From Nostoc sp. FACHB-892 (GTDB taxonomy: Bacteria; Cyanobacteriota; Cyanobacteriia; Cyanobacteriales; Nostocaceae): 64,000 nt of DNA. The notes beneath the pieces are model-generated. The model worked only from the letters and a program-made list of their open reading frames with translations, was not told the DNA's origin and searched no databases. The stretch covers positions 310,001 through 374,000 of the forward strand of contig NZ_JACJTR010000003.1 in the NCBI RefSeq assembly GCF_014698795.1. The letters are read 5' to 3'. Both the position numbers and the translations under genes were made by a program. This document shows, in pieces, positions 17,213 through 25,345 of the stretch; the stretch's first letter is position 1, and each line of letters starts with the position of its first letter.

Positions 17213-18868
17213 CTATTGCTTCAATTGAAAAGCAAGGTCAAGATCATCTAAAGAATTAACATCTAACCAATTACCGCGAATATAAAGCACCTTGATTGAT
17301 TTTCCTTGCTCGATTAAATAATTACATAATTCTGGTAAACCCAGACTGTTGAATTCTGGTCGTTTTTGCAATTCATTAAGTGCTTCACTCAACCACTGTC
17401 TACCTTGACTCCGCAGGCGCAGCATCCCAATCCAGCGTCCACTAGATTTCCCTACTTGCGTTTGTGCTGTTTTAGAAATGTCCAACAGGTTGACATCCTG
17501 TCCAAAGAGAGATAAATCGTCTGGAATTGAGCAATAGGCGTAGTCAGGCGAACCGCTAACAGACTTGCTGTTCGCCACAGAATCAACTACAGCAACAATT
17601 TCTCCGGGACATTCTAATAAATCGTGCAGGATGTAGCTTCTAAATAGTAAATCGCCATAAAGCACCAGCATCTCATCACCAAAGCTGGTTTGAGCTACGG
17701 CTAACGATGCTAATTCTCCCGTTGTTTCATAATCTGGGTTACAGATGACTTTAGTCCCCGGAACATTAATAGTTTCTGCCTTGTAACCTGCGACAACGGT
17801 GATATCGTTGATGGCAAGTTTCTTAAATTTATCCACCAACAACCTGAGTAGAGGTTTACCTCCAAGGGGTAACATTACTTTCGGTTTATCTTGCGTCAAG
17901 CCTGCTAATTCTTGGCCTCTGCTAGCAGCCAAAACGATCGCTTGGGTATTTTGTCGCCCGTTGTTAAAATAGCGTTTTTCAGCTTCTATGAGTTCATCCG
18001 CGCCCTGTAGCCGGAAAATTTCTTTTACGGGAGCAACCTCATCTTCGATGTTGATTAAAGTTTCGCTGGCTTTCACTTCGCGGGCGATCGCTTGCATACT
18101 AGCAACAGCAGCTCGAATCATGTGGTTTGCCCAGATGACCAAATTAACTTCAGCTTTGCGAAAAACAGCTGTAGGCGTGCTGTAATATTTAGTCGGTATA
18201 ATAACTAACGGGGAACGCCCTCCCCATTCTTTAGCAAAGGCTAGCACTTGGTCAGGACGCGATGATTTACTGTGAATCAGGATGGCGTTTGCTCCAGCTG
18301 CATGGTAAGCTTCAGCTCGGCGCATTGCCTCCGAAAGATCCCAACCGGCAATCAAAGCTTCGAGGCGGGCGACAATGCAAAAATTTCGGTCTGTCTGACT
18401 ATCTTTGCCTGCCTTAATTTTGCCGCAAAATTCATCAATATCAGCCAAAGCTTGGCGACTACCATTAATGAAACTGTTGGTTTTGGGAAAAAGCTTATCT
18501 TCAATACAAACTCCAGCAATATCTCGCTGTTCTAACTTCTTAACCAGACGACGCATATTATTAAAGTTGCCATAACCAGTATCACCATCTAACAAAATAG
18601 GGATGCTGGTAACATCAGACATGAACTCCAGCATTTCTACAACTTGAGTCCAACTGGCTTCATTATTATCTCTAACACCGTATTGAGCCGAAAGTGCTAA
18701 TCCACTGGCCCAAATTCCTTTAAATCCAGCCTCTTCCACAATGCGGGCGCTAATCCCATTGTGAGCTTCCATAATAAAGTCGAGTTGAGGTGATTCTAAT
18801 AATAGCCGCAATTGGGCACACTTATTTAATTTTGTAGCGGTATTAATGGGTGTAAATATTTGATGCAT
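17213..18868 (-). CDS. pepM: PEP mutase fused to a nucleotidyltransferase domain
   Basis: The 551-residue protein has two domains. Residues about 15-295 are PEP mutase: [20 protein letters not shown], the metal-binding D in [10 protein letters not shown] (about 94), and the diagnostic E123-D124-K125 loop reading [10 protein letters not shown], which separates the mutase from isocitrate lyase relatives. It converts phosphoenolpyruvate to phosphonopyruvate. Residues about 305-551 form a nucleotidyltransferase: [14 protein letters not shown], then [17 protein letters not shown] and the metal site LYGDLLF. PepM-cytidylyltransferase (PntC) fusions are known to make CMP-AEP, so this protein may catalyse the first and the activating step. 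The canonical G-x-G loop is altered (AASRGQE). A second, separate nucleotidyltransferase lies directly upstream. Confidence 0.92.
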   Translation of the reverse strand: MHQIFTPINTATKLNKCAQLRLLLESPQLDFIMEAHNGISARIVEEAGFKGIWASGLALSAQYGVRDNNEASWTQVVEMLEFMSDVTSIPILLDGDTGYGNFNNMRRLVKKLEQRDIAGVCIEDKLFPKTNSFINGSRQALADIDEFCGKIKAGKDSQTDRNFCIVARLEALIAGWDLSEAMRRAEAYHAAGANAILIHSKSSRPDQVLAFAKEWGGRSPLVIIPTKYYSTPTAVFRKAEVNLVIWANHMIRAAVASMQAIAREVKASETLINIEDEVAPVKEIFRLQGADELIEAEKRYFNNGRQNTQAIVLAASRGQELAGLTQDKPKVMLPLGGKPLLRLLVDKFKKLAINDITVVAGYKAETINVPGTKVICNPDYETTGELASLAVAQTSFGDEMLVLYGDLLFRSYILHDLLECPGEIVAVVDSVANSKSVSGSPDYAYCSIPDDLSLFGQDVNLLDISKTAQTQVGKSSGRWIGMLRLRSQGRQWLSEALNELQKRPEFNSLGLPELCNYLIEQGKSIKVLYIRGNWLDVNSLDDLDLAFQLKQ

Positions 18869-18911
18869 CTATTCTGAATTTTCTCAATCTATATAATAAT
18901 TGAAGATATTT

Positions 18912-19667
18912 TTAGAGATTTTCTGCAACTTCTATCTGAGGTAAAATATCGTTCTGGGCGCGTTGAATATCCTGGGAAAAATCAATTTCGATCCAAGGTA
19001 AACCAGTGATGTCTTCATATCCAAATGTTTCGGGAGTTTCTAACAGCAGATCCCGAATTACTTCTTCATAAGGTTCATTATCCAGCCCATCAGCAACATA
19101 TTCTTCTGTGCGAGTAGCAAGACGTTGAGCAACAGCACTTCCAAAACGAAAAAATCCTACTGATTCCCCTGCAAAGTCATAAACTAAATCAAGAGCTACC
19201 TGTTTGCGAAACTCTACTAGATAATTATCTCTAACACAAAGCTTTACGGGTTCATCCCCAGGTTCAAAATCACGATCTAGCAAGAAGCTGTTGGGGATAT
19301 TTGTCTTTATCAGTCGTTCGATGATGCGGCGATCGTACAAAACATCTGCATCCATTAATAATATGTCATCGTCAGCAACTAGCTGTTGACGTAAAGTCCA
19401 AAGGCTAATGACACTACCTTTGGTATAGTCAGGATTATAAACTGTACTGACCCAATTTTCTACTCCTAGCGCTTTGATTTCCTCCTGAATTTTTTGTGCT
19501 TGATAACCCGCAGCAATTACCACTTCATCAATTTGGTAATGACACAGATAGTTCAAATGGCGCTCTAATAAAGATTTACCGTGAAATTTTAGTAAACATT
19601 TGGGTTGAGTTTGCCCATCTTTACCTAAGCGTCTTCCAACGCCAGCAGCTAATATAATTGCCTTCAT
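18912..19667 (-). CDS. LicC/PntC-like sugar- or AEP-nucleotidyltransferase
   Basis: This protein has about 251 residues from the ATG at 19667 (a TTG two codons earlier is less likely). It is a Rossmann nucleotidyltransferase with the signature IILAAGVGRRLGKDGQ, PKCLLKFHGKSLLERHL, the metal Asp pair in ILLMDADVLYD, and the C-terminal TGLPWIEIDFSQD. The last resembles the acceptor-side motif of phosphocholine and AEP cytidylyltransferases. It is the first gene of the minus-strand phosphonate cluster, 43 bases before pepM. It may activate AEP or a related alcohol or sugar for transfer to a lipid or glycan. Which of the two transferases uses AEP cannot be decided here. Confidence 0.82.
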   Translation of the reverse strand: MKAIILAAGVGRRLGKDGQTQPKCLLKFHGKSLLERHLNYLCHYQIDEVVIAAGYQAQKIQEEIKALGVENWVSTVYNPDYTKGSVISLWTLRQQLVADDDILLMDADVLYDRRIIERLIKTNIPNSFLLDRDFEPGDEPVKLCVRDNYLVEFRKQVALDLVYDFAGESVGFFRFGSAVAQRLATRTEEYVADGLDNEPYEEVIRDLLLETPETFGYEDITGLPWIEIDFSQDIQRAQNDILPQIEVAENL

Positions 19668-19755
19668 TGTCAAGTCACCAACAAAGCTAAAACTCTAGGA
19701 AATCTGGAAATTTTCCCAGTATTTTATAATGACTGTTTTTTGGTCAAGACAATAT

Positions 19756-19778
19756 TTGTTAATCAATTCTTAACATAG
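19756..19778 (-). promoter_or_regulatory. Possible weak Pho-box-like repeat upstream of the phosphonate cluster
   Basis: Two TTAA cores at 19759-19762 and 19770-19773 are exactly 11 bases apart. This is the period of cyanobacterial Pho boxes (8-base units with 3-base spacers). The flanking bases fit the consensus poorly and no third unit is clear. It lies about 90 bases upstream of the first gene of the phosphonate cluster. Confidence 0.2.
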
Positions 19779-19849
19779 GAAAAATTAAACAAAATGGCTA
19801 CACCAAATGCGCTTACTCATTGCAAGACTGAATATTAAGTGAGAGCTAT

Positions 19850-19989
19850 TCTTTCGACATCCTCCAGTTTGCTAGGAGAGGCAAACTAGCAGTAGGCTGG
19901 CTTCCCCAAAATTTTTAGGTAAGCGGCAAGGAGCAGACATCGCATTCCTATAAAAATACTCTACTGATTTATTTGTTTCAGTAGAGTAT
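19850..19989. other. Structured intergenic stretch, possible IS200/IS605 end remnant plus a 12-bp hairpin
   Basis: Read on the minus strand, 19912-19856 runs GGGGAAGCCAGCCTACTGC, then an AGTTTGC/GCAAACT stem-loop, then GGAGGATGTCGAAAG. This is the kind of sequence found at the right end of tnpB-bearing IS200/IS605 elements, but no transposase is present. A separate perfect 12-bp hairpin, ATACTCTACTGA/TCAGTAGAGTAT, lies at 19956-19989 with a 10-base loop. The rest of 19668-20235 holds no gene I can support. Confidence 0.3.
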
Positions 19990-20235
19990 ATAAATGTATA
20001 TGTATCTTATGCCTCTAAGCATTATTTTATTCAATAGTCAATCTTTATACCACCGTATAAGTACTGGGAGTTTTGAACGGCACGCGACTTGTGACGGGTG
20101 TGGACAAGAAAGTGGCGATATTCCTTGAAGGTGCAGTGAGTTGAGCATTAAAGCCAGTGATAGCGTAATTCTATCAACGCTAAACATGAGTTTATCATTC
20201 AGTTTCAGTCAAAAATTTAATTCAAAATCTCATAG

Positions 20236-21027
20236 TCAGCCTGGTATCAAAGTAGTGCTTAGAGTTACCCAACAATCACTGGTCAAAACCTTTTGCATTG
20301 CTGCTTCATCGCTAAAGGTTTCTCGCAAAAGCCGTCCTTCATAGACCAGCTTAATTTCACTTTGCTCAAATACCCAAGGAGACATGATTACTGTATGAAA
20401 ATGCTCTTTATCTTCTGTCAAACTTAACTTTAATGTAGTTATACCATTAGTTGTTGGAACTTGATTGACATAGTGTTCTCCAGTTTTTCCTTCACATAAA
20501 ATTATCGAAAGTGCATCCCATGTTGCTACAAGCTTTTTGTTTCGCTCTATTACCTCTGGCATTACATAAGGTGAATAATATTCATCTTTTTGAAGAAGTT
20601 CAATAATCTGGTTTTGAAAAGCATACTCGTTTTTGAAAAAATCCTGAACAATTCGAGCAGACTTTTCTGAGTTCTGCCAATTTGTGAATCTCTCATACAA
20701 TCCTGTTCCGTGCAATGAAATCAGTAGCGTTGCATACCTACCTAAAGGAAGTGCTAACTGTTTAGCACCCGACCAAATGTCTATATGCACCTCAGTTGCC
20801 AATTCTGTAAATTTGTAAGGGTAACCAGTTTGGGGGTTAAGCGTAGGCTGCTGCTCCCACCGCAACCACCCAATGTCATGCTGTTCTGCGGCTAGAGAAA
20901 CTTCTTCTTTGGGAAGAAACTGACCAAATTGTTCATTTCCCCAAGCTCGTGCTAATTGACCTGAAAGCCAAGCATGATGCGGTTGAGTGATACAAATTAC
21001 TCCATATTTTGATATGCGATGCAGCAT
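20236..21027 (-). CDS. DUF3891 family protein
   Basis: The 263-residue protein matches the DUF3891 pattern. The N-terminal QPHHAWLSGQLARAWGNEQF is followed by LAAEQHDIGWLRWE, with spaced His and His-Asp residues (QPHH, EQHDIGW, SLHGTGLYERF) that look like an HD-type metal site. HD-like phosphohydrolase activity is therefore plausible but unproven. It is a soluble protein, common in cyanobacteria. It stands alone, and no neighbour hints at a pathway. The ATG at 21027 gives the full family N-terminus. Confidence 0.75.
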   Translation of the reverse strand: MLHRISKYGVICITQPHHAWLSGQLARAWGNEQFGQFLPKEEVSLAAEQHDIGWLRWEQQPTLNPQTGYPYKFTELATEVHIDIWSGAKQLALPLGRYATLLISLHGTGLYERFTNWQNSEKSARIVQDFFKNEYAFQNQIIELLQKDEYYSPYVMPEVIERNKKLVATWDALSIILCEGKTGEHYVNQVPTTNGITTLKLSLTEDKEHFHTVIMSPWVFEQSEIKLVYEGRLLRETFSDEAAMQKVLTSDCWVTLSTTLIPG

Positions 21028-21169
21028 GAGTTGAAATTTTAGCTTATGACTTGTTTTTCACTCTAGACAAAACAAGGGCTAATTTACTACAGTCTGTAGG
21101 TCTAATTTTATAATTAACACTGCCTAACTATATAAAGTTACTGTCAACCCAGAAAGCTAAACATTAGTG

Positions 21170-21319
21170 ATGACGCAATCTTTGGAAAGCAACATCGAAT
21201 TTGGGATTCAGTTGGCTCACTATTCAGATTCAATCCTAGCAATAGTAAACCAACTCAAACAATTAAACACACACTCGGATGAACACACTAACTTTTTTGT
21301 TAAAACTCTAAAAACATAA
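21170..21319 (+). CDS. Possible 49-aa protein, unknown
   Basis: An ATG at 21170 opens 49 codons to a TAA at 21317-21319. The product begins MTQSLESNIEFGIQLAHYSD and is mostly helical, with hydrophobic residues at i, i+3/4 spacing. It is divergent from the DUF3891 gene and converges on the DUF1392 gene 8 bases away. There is no strong ribosome binding site, so the support is modest. Confidence 0.35.
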   Translation: MTQSLESNIEFGIQLAHYSDSILAIVNQLKQLNTHSDEHTNFFVKTLKT

Positions 21320-21327
21320 TCATACAT

Positions 21328-21783
21328 TCATACATTCACTTTGACTAAATCCACGTCTGCAAGCCAGATAATTCTACTTTGAGCCGATGCCATTTCATCC
21401 AAAATTGGAGAACGCCATTCTACTGCATAAAGCCAATTGTTTTTCAGGCTAAAAATCCCTTGAATAATACGACGTGCTGGTTCTTCACTAAAATCAACTT
21501 CTACCACATCGCCCAATTTAAAAACTGGTGTGGTAACTGTGGCTGTTTCCACAAGGTTTTTTCCCAAAAATTCTTCTTGAGGCAAGTAGAGTATTTCACG
21601 ACAGCAGACAATGGCATAAATCCATTCCTGCCTCTCCCATTGGACACCACAACAGTAGCCTGATATATCAGAACTTGATAAAAAGACTTTTTCGAGGATT
21701 TGAACTGCTAATGGCGGCATAGCTTTTCCCCACGGTGCAGAACTATGCCAACAAGATTCTAAAGTGACAATTTGGTTAATCAT
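21328..21783 (-). CDS. DUF1392 family protein
   Basis: About 151 residues from the ATG at 21783. The start MINQIVTLESCWHSSAPWGK and the segment SGYCCGVQWERQEWIYAIVC are typical of DUF1392, a family confined to filamentous cyanobacteria and often found near mobile DNA. The middle (FKLGDVVEVDFS) and end (IQGIFSLKNNWLYAVEWRSP) have two similar beta-rich, SH3-like modules. An in-frame ATG at 21822 would add 13 basic residues but fits the family less well. The function is unknown. Confidence 0.7.
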   Translation of the reverse strand: MINQIVTLESCWHSSAPWGKAMPPLAVQILEKVFLSSSDISGYCCGVQWERQEWIYAIVCCREILYLPQEEFLGKNLVETATVTTPVFKLGDVVEVDFSEEPARRIIQGIFSLKNNWLYAVEWRSPILDEMASAQSRIIWLADVDLVKVNV

Positions 21784-21910
21784 GCAAAGCAATCTCTTTT
21801 TTATACATAAACTACTTTGCACTTGTGTAATCCGGATGTAATTTCAAAATCCAGTCACAGCAGTATCTTAGTGAACTCCAAAAAATAAATTATCCAATTT
21901 ATGAACTTCA

Positions 21911-22063
21911 CTACGGCTCTAAGTCATACTGGGCTTGTTGCCGTGCTGCTTCTGTTTGCTGTCTCTTCAGTTCGGTGGCGAATATAGTTAATAGTGATTC
22001 TGCAAGCTGAACATTTGTTTAAGCCTTGCCATCCATCACGCCCAGTAGTCCAAGGGGCACGCC
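21911..22063 (-). pseudogene. Degraded reading frame with an internal stop
   Basis: On the minus strand the frame reads GVPLGLLGVMDGKA, then a TAA, then TNVQLAESLLTIFATELKRQ and further helical residues to a TAG at 21911-21913. The amphipathic, Gln/Ala-rich composition looks protein-like on both sides of the stop, as in a decayed gene fragment. No family can be named. The rest of 21823-22426 holds no gene I can support. Confidence 0.3.
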
Positions 22064-22426
22064 CGTTCTATCATTTTTTCAGAAATCAAATATGATTTCT
22101 ATATAGCAGCTAGAAAACTTGAAAAAGACTGAACAGGTTACCCTGCTTGCAGCCAACAATGAAAGCGATCGCCAATTAAAAAAGAGGAAAAAGGGACGAA
22201 TGTCACCAAGAAAAGCTGAAACTCTTGTTTCTTCTAGCTGTGGGAATGTAGAAAAAGTAAAAGTAGTTGATTTGTAAGTATTATTTAGTTTTGAATTCCT
22301 GATCGTGCAACCACTACACCCTTACACCCAAAAGCCAGCCATATTAGGGATTTACGCTTTTCTTAGTACCATTCGTCTGTATACCTATTAAAGGTTTTTT
22401 GTTCTAAATGGCTCTCTCTTATCCGA

Positions 22427-23797
22427 TTATGAACCCAAAGCAGAGCCTAATGCAGAGGAAGCGCCAAAAAAGACGATTTCCTCAACATTCAAGACATTAA
22501 GGGTGAACTCATCACGTTTAATAGTGTAATTATTGGAGTTGCCTAGAATGGTGTAATCAGTTTTGAAATCAGGCAGAATTAGCTTGTCCGATTCCGATCC
22601 GCCATCAATCGTGGCATTACCGTAACCAAGATCAAACGTGTCAGTTCCAGATCCACCCTTAATCAAGACATCGGCAATAGCGCTCCCTTGGACTGAAATG
22701 GGATTACTGCTAGCATCAATTCGACGAGCTTTAAAGTAATCGTTACCGTTTCCGCCATCAATCGTGCCACCTTGGATGCCAATGCTGGTGCCATAGCCAG
22801 TGAGGGTATCATCTCCTGCTCCTCCATAGATAGTGCCATTAGTATTAACAATACCTATGCCTTGACTAATGCCAGTACCGATGATGGTATCCTTGCCATC
22901 GCCTAAACTGATGGTGCCACTGTTAATAATGCCTATACCTACACCGGGGCCAAGCTCTCCAAAGGGGGTATCGTAGCTCCCTTTACCGCCAGTGCCTGTG
23001 CCAGAGATGAAGTCGTTTCCCTGCCCTCCATTGATCTCGCTACCTTCGCTGTTGGAGATGCCTATACCCCTACCTGCATTGTATGATCTAAAGGGTTCTA
23101 AATCTGCATTACTGCCCTTACCGATACCAATAATAGAATCGTTTCCTTTCTCTCCACGAATCATGCTACCACCACTGTTGAAGATGCCTGTACCATCTCC
23201 TCCATTGCTAGTAGTTCCACCAGTTCCAGTTCCAGAGATGGAATCGTTCTCTTCTCCTCCGTTAATGTTGCTGCCACTACTGTTGAAGATTCCTATAGCA
23301 GCACCTCCAAATTCTCCATTTGCAGTTCCAGTAATTTTGTCGTCCGCTTTTCCTCCATCAATGCGGCTATTTTTAGTATTATTGATGCCTGTAGCAATAC
23401 CTTCGCCAAAATCGTTGCTTCTGTTTCCAGTCCCGGAGATCAAATCTTTTCCGTCTTCTCCATTAATGGAGCCACCTTGAGTGTTAAATATACCTATACC
23501 AGGTACATAAGTTCTATACTGGTAGCCACCAGTGCCTGTGCCAGAGATAGTATCATCTCCTGTCCCTGCTTTGATGATGCCACTGTTAGCAATGCCTGTG
23601 CCTGTGCCGGCACTGCCATTATCGTCGCCGCCGGTGCCACTACCCTCGATAGTGTCGTTACCTGCTTGAGTATTAATGACTCCGTTTTTTAGAATCTCAA
23701 TTCCAATTGCTGGGAATGCATTATCCTCTTGACCCACCACTAAATCGGGGCCAGAGGTACCTATGCTGGCAGGAAAAGAAACAATTAATCTGGGCAT
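22427..23797 (-). CDS. Glycine-rich RTX-like repeat protein
   Basis: The ATG at 23797 is preceded by GAGGAAAG, a good ribosome binding site, and gives 456 residues. There is no classical signal peptide. Most of the chain is built of repeats of about 35-45 residues. Each combines a 'GIGI-N-S-G-x-I' turn with an RTX-like Gly/Asp turn, such as GGQGNDFISGTGTGG, GGAGDDTLTGYG and GGNGNDYFKARR. RTX turns bind calcium in parallel beta-rolls and are usual in proteins exported by type I systems. Here only some turns match GGxGxDxLx well. The final 70 residues (SDKLILPDFKTDYTILGNSN and VEEIVFFGASSALGSALGS) are the non-repeat C-terminal part typical of such secreted proteins. No exporter gene is adjacent. 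Confidence 0.75.
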   Translation of the reverse strand: MPRLIVSFPASIGTSGPDLVVGQEDNAFPAIGIEILKNGVINTQAGNDTIEGSGTGGDDNGSAGTGTGIANSGIIKAGTGDDTISGTGTGGYQYRTYVPGIGIFNTQGGSINGEDGKDLISGTGNRSNDFGEGIATGINNTKNSRIDGGKADDKITGTANGEFGGAAIGIFNSSGSNINGGEENDSISGTGTGGTTSNGGDGTGIFNSGGSMIRGEKGNDSIIGIGKGSNADLEPFRSYNAGRGIGISNSEGSEINGGQGNDFISGTGTGGKGSYDTPFGELGPGVGIGIINSGTISLGDGKDTIIGTGISQGIGIVNTNGTIYGGAGDDTLTGYGTSIGIQGGTIDGGNGNDYFKARRIDASSNPISVQGSAIADVLIKGGSGTDTFDLGYGNATIDGGSESDKLILPDFKTDYTILGNSNNYTIKRDEFTLNVLNVEEIVFFGASSALGSALGS

Positions 23798-24046
23798 AAT
23801 ATTAACTTTCCTCAACTAAGTGTGATAGAGCTTAAATCCCTGAAAGTTTTGCTCTTTCAATAAAAAATAATCTCTTGTTCAATACTTGAAAATAGAAAAC
23901 TGTTGATAACCTGATAGTACTTACGTAGCGAAAATTTACCTAGATGTCTATATTTTAAGAAATATCTTTGCAAAATCTTCATATTATTTGCTAATAAATG
24001 TATACTAAAGTACTGTTCTTTATGTATTATTTATATTTTTATTCGT

Positions 24047-24438
24047 TTGTCCGCTTGATTGCTTGTTTAAACATAAAAATGTAGAGACGTTGCATTGCAA
24101 CTCTTTAGAAGGGTTTCAAGTAACACATAATTAATTTTTGGAGATGTCTATTAAATCCGAAAAACCCCACCCCGCCAAAGCTAGACTTTGTCTTCTCTCC
24201 CCACAAGCAAGGCTACGGTGTACACACAAGTTTTTGAGGTTGCCCCACAGGCTTTTGATCCCCCCAACCCCCCTTTTTTAAGGGGGGCAAAAACCTCTTA
24301 AAGTTCCCCAATTTATTGCGGAATTTAAAAGGAGCTACAACAATTTTAATTTTGTACAGAGATGCGTGTATACCGTAAGCAAGCGAGGAGGGGGCAATGT
24401 CCTGTGGGAATCGTAACTAATTATGCCGACATGATATA
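24047..24438. mobile_element. Disrupted relative of the 9263-9507 element, carrying secondary insertions
   Basis: The left end TGTCCGCTTGATTGCTTGTT, the core AACCCCACCCCGCCAAAGCT and the right end AATCGTAACTAATTATGCCG then ACATGATATA match the 9263-9507 element. Relative to that copy it contains extra DNA at two places. One is at about 24070-24150, with a GTAGAGACGTTGCATTGCAAC hairpin-type repeat. The other is 24212-24376. It fills most of the gap 23798-24442. Confidence 0.6.
24212..24376. mobile_element. 165-bp nested insertion flanked by a 7-bp duplication
   Basis: AAGCAAG occurs directly outside both ends (24205-24211 and 24377-24383). The ends GCTACGGTGTACACAC and GTGTATACCGT are imperfect inverted repeats. 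The interior has a CCCCCC/GGGGGG hairpin repeat and no gene. A related end (GTGTATACACCGTAGCC) occurs at about 58486-58502. Confidence 0.65.
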
Positions 24439-24442
24439 GACC

Positions 24443-25153
24443 TTAAAAACGATAGTTGCGATCGCGCACCCACATACTAACTGGGACTGCCTTCCCCTGT
24501 GGATCTACTTTCGCCTTCACTACAATGGGGGGTACTTGTCCTCTACGGATGCGTTGGGCTTGCAAATCGTTCCTTATCTGCTGCCGTTGGTTTTCTGGGA
24601 TGTAATATGTTTCTAAGCCATAGTTGACTGAACCATCCTGATAAACACCTCTTAAAGCCACCTGATTGGCTCTTAAAGAACTGGGGCGATCGCTAGTCAC
24701 TCGCAACGGTCTCCAAGCTCTAGGAACACCGCGACCAGAGGATAGTTGCTCTTGCAAAATCACGTAGACGTTGGTTCCTTCAGGCAATCTTCTGCCGCTT
24801 CCACGACCTTTGCTGACTAATGTTTGCCAACCAGGTAATCTGCTCAAATTTGCAGTACGGGATATGTTGTAATCTAGCGCTAAGGTGTTACCTTGCAGCA
24901 CATTGTTAGAATCTACAGGTACGGTTTGCAAAATCACCGTTTTACCTGTCACATCTGTATAAAGGGCTTGGGCTGGTACTGCCATAATTAACCCTGTTTG
25001 CAGCGCCAGAGGAACTAGTAACCGCCAAAAAGGTAAGGGCTTATTCGATTTTTGTTCAGTAGCAATCAAGTAATCCCGAAAAGTCACCTTACTGGAGAAT
25101 TCTGCTTCGGGAGACAGGGTTTTATTTTTAGATTCAGAAGAACTATTAGTCAT
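24443..25153 (-). CDS. GDYXXLXY-type membrane-anchored protein
   Basis: About 236 residues from the ATG at 25153 (an upstream TTG frame is less likely). A polar N-terminus is followed by a single membrane segment (about 48-68, FWRLLVPLALQTGLIMAVPA) and a periplasmic domain. That domain has QGNTLALDYNISR, the position of the family's G-x-x-L-x-L-x-Y motif. It lies 192 bases downstream of a DUF2157 membrane protein gene on the same strand. These two families are regularly found together, so they probably form a membrane complex of unknown role. Confidence 0.72.
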   Translation of the reverse strand: MTNSSSESKNKTLSPEAEFSSKVTFRDYLIATEQKSNKPLPFWRLLVPLALQTGLIMAVPAQALYTDVTGKTVILQTVPVDSNNVLQGNTLALDYNISRTANLSRLPGWQTLVSKGRGSGRRLPEGTNVYVILQEQLSSGRGVPRAWRPLRVTSDRPSSLRANQVALRGVYQDGSVNYGLETYYIPENQRQQIRNDLQAQRIRRGQVPPIVVKAKVDPQGKAVPVSMWVRDRNYRF

Positions 25154-25345
25154 GAGCGTAGTCCTAAAAAGCAGAGGTATTGAGGAGGTCAAAAGTAACG
25201 AGATTAGGACTAACGCAGAGAAACTTTAAAAACTTTGAAGTACAGAGATTTTAGAATAAGTTAGGAGTGGAAGGCAAAATCATCTTTATGGTTGACCTTT
25301 TCCTGACTTCTGAATTCTGACTCCTGAATTCTTTCATCCTTTACA

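Noticed and set aside
18912..19667. A plain glucose-1-phosphate thymidylyltransferase
   Set aside because: The C-terminal GLPWIEIDFSQD and the place in a phosphonate cluster fit the LicC/PntC group better.
22992..23480. 162-codon plus-strand frame
   Set aside because: It is antisense to the RTX-like repeat gene; its Pro/Leu/Ser-rich product is the shadow of the Gly-rich repeats.
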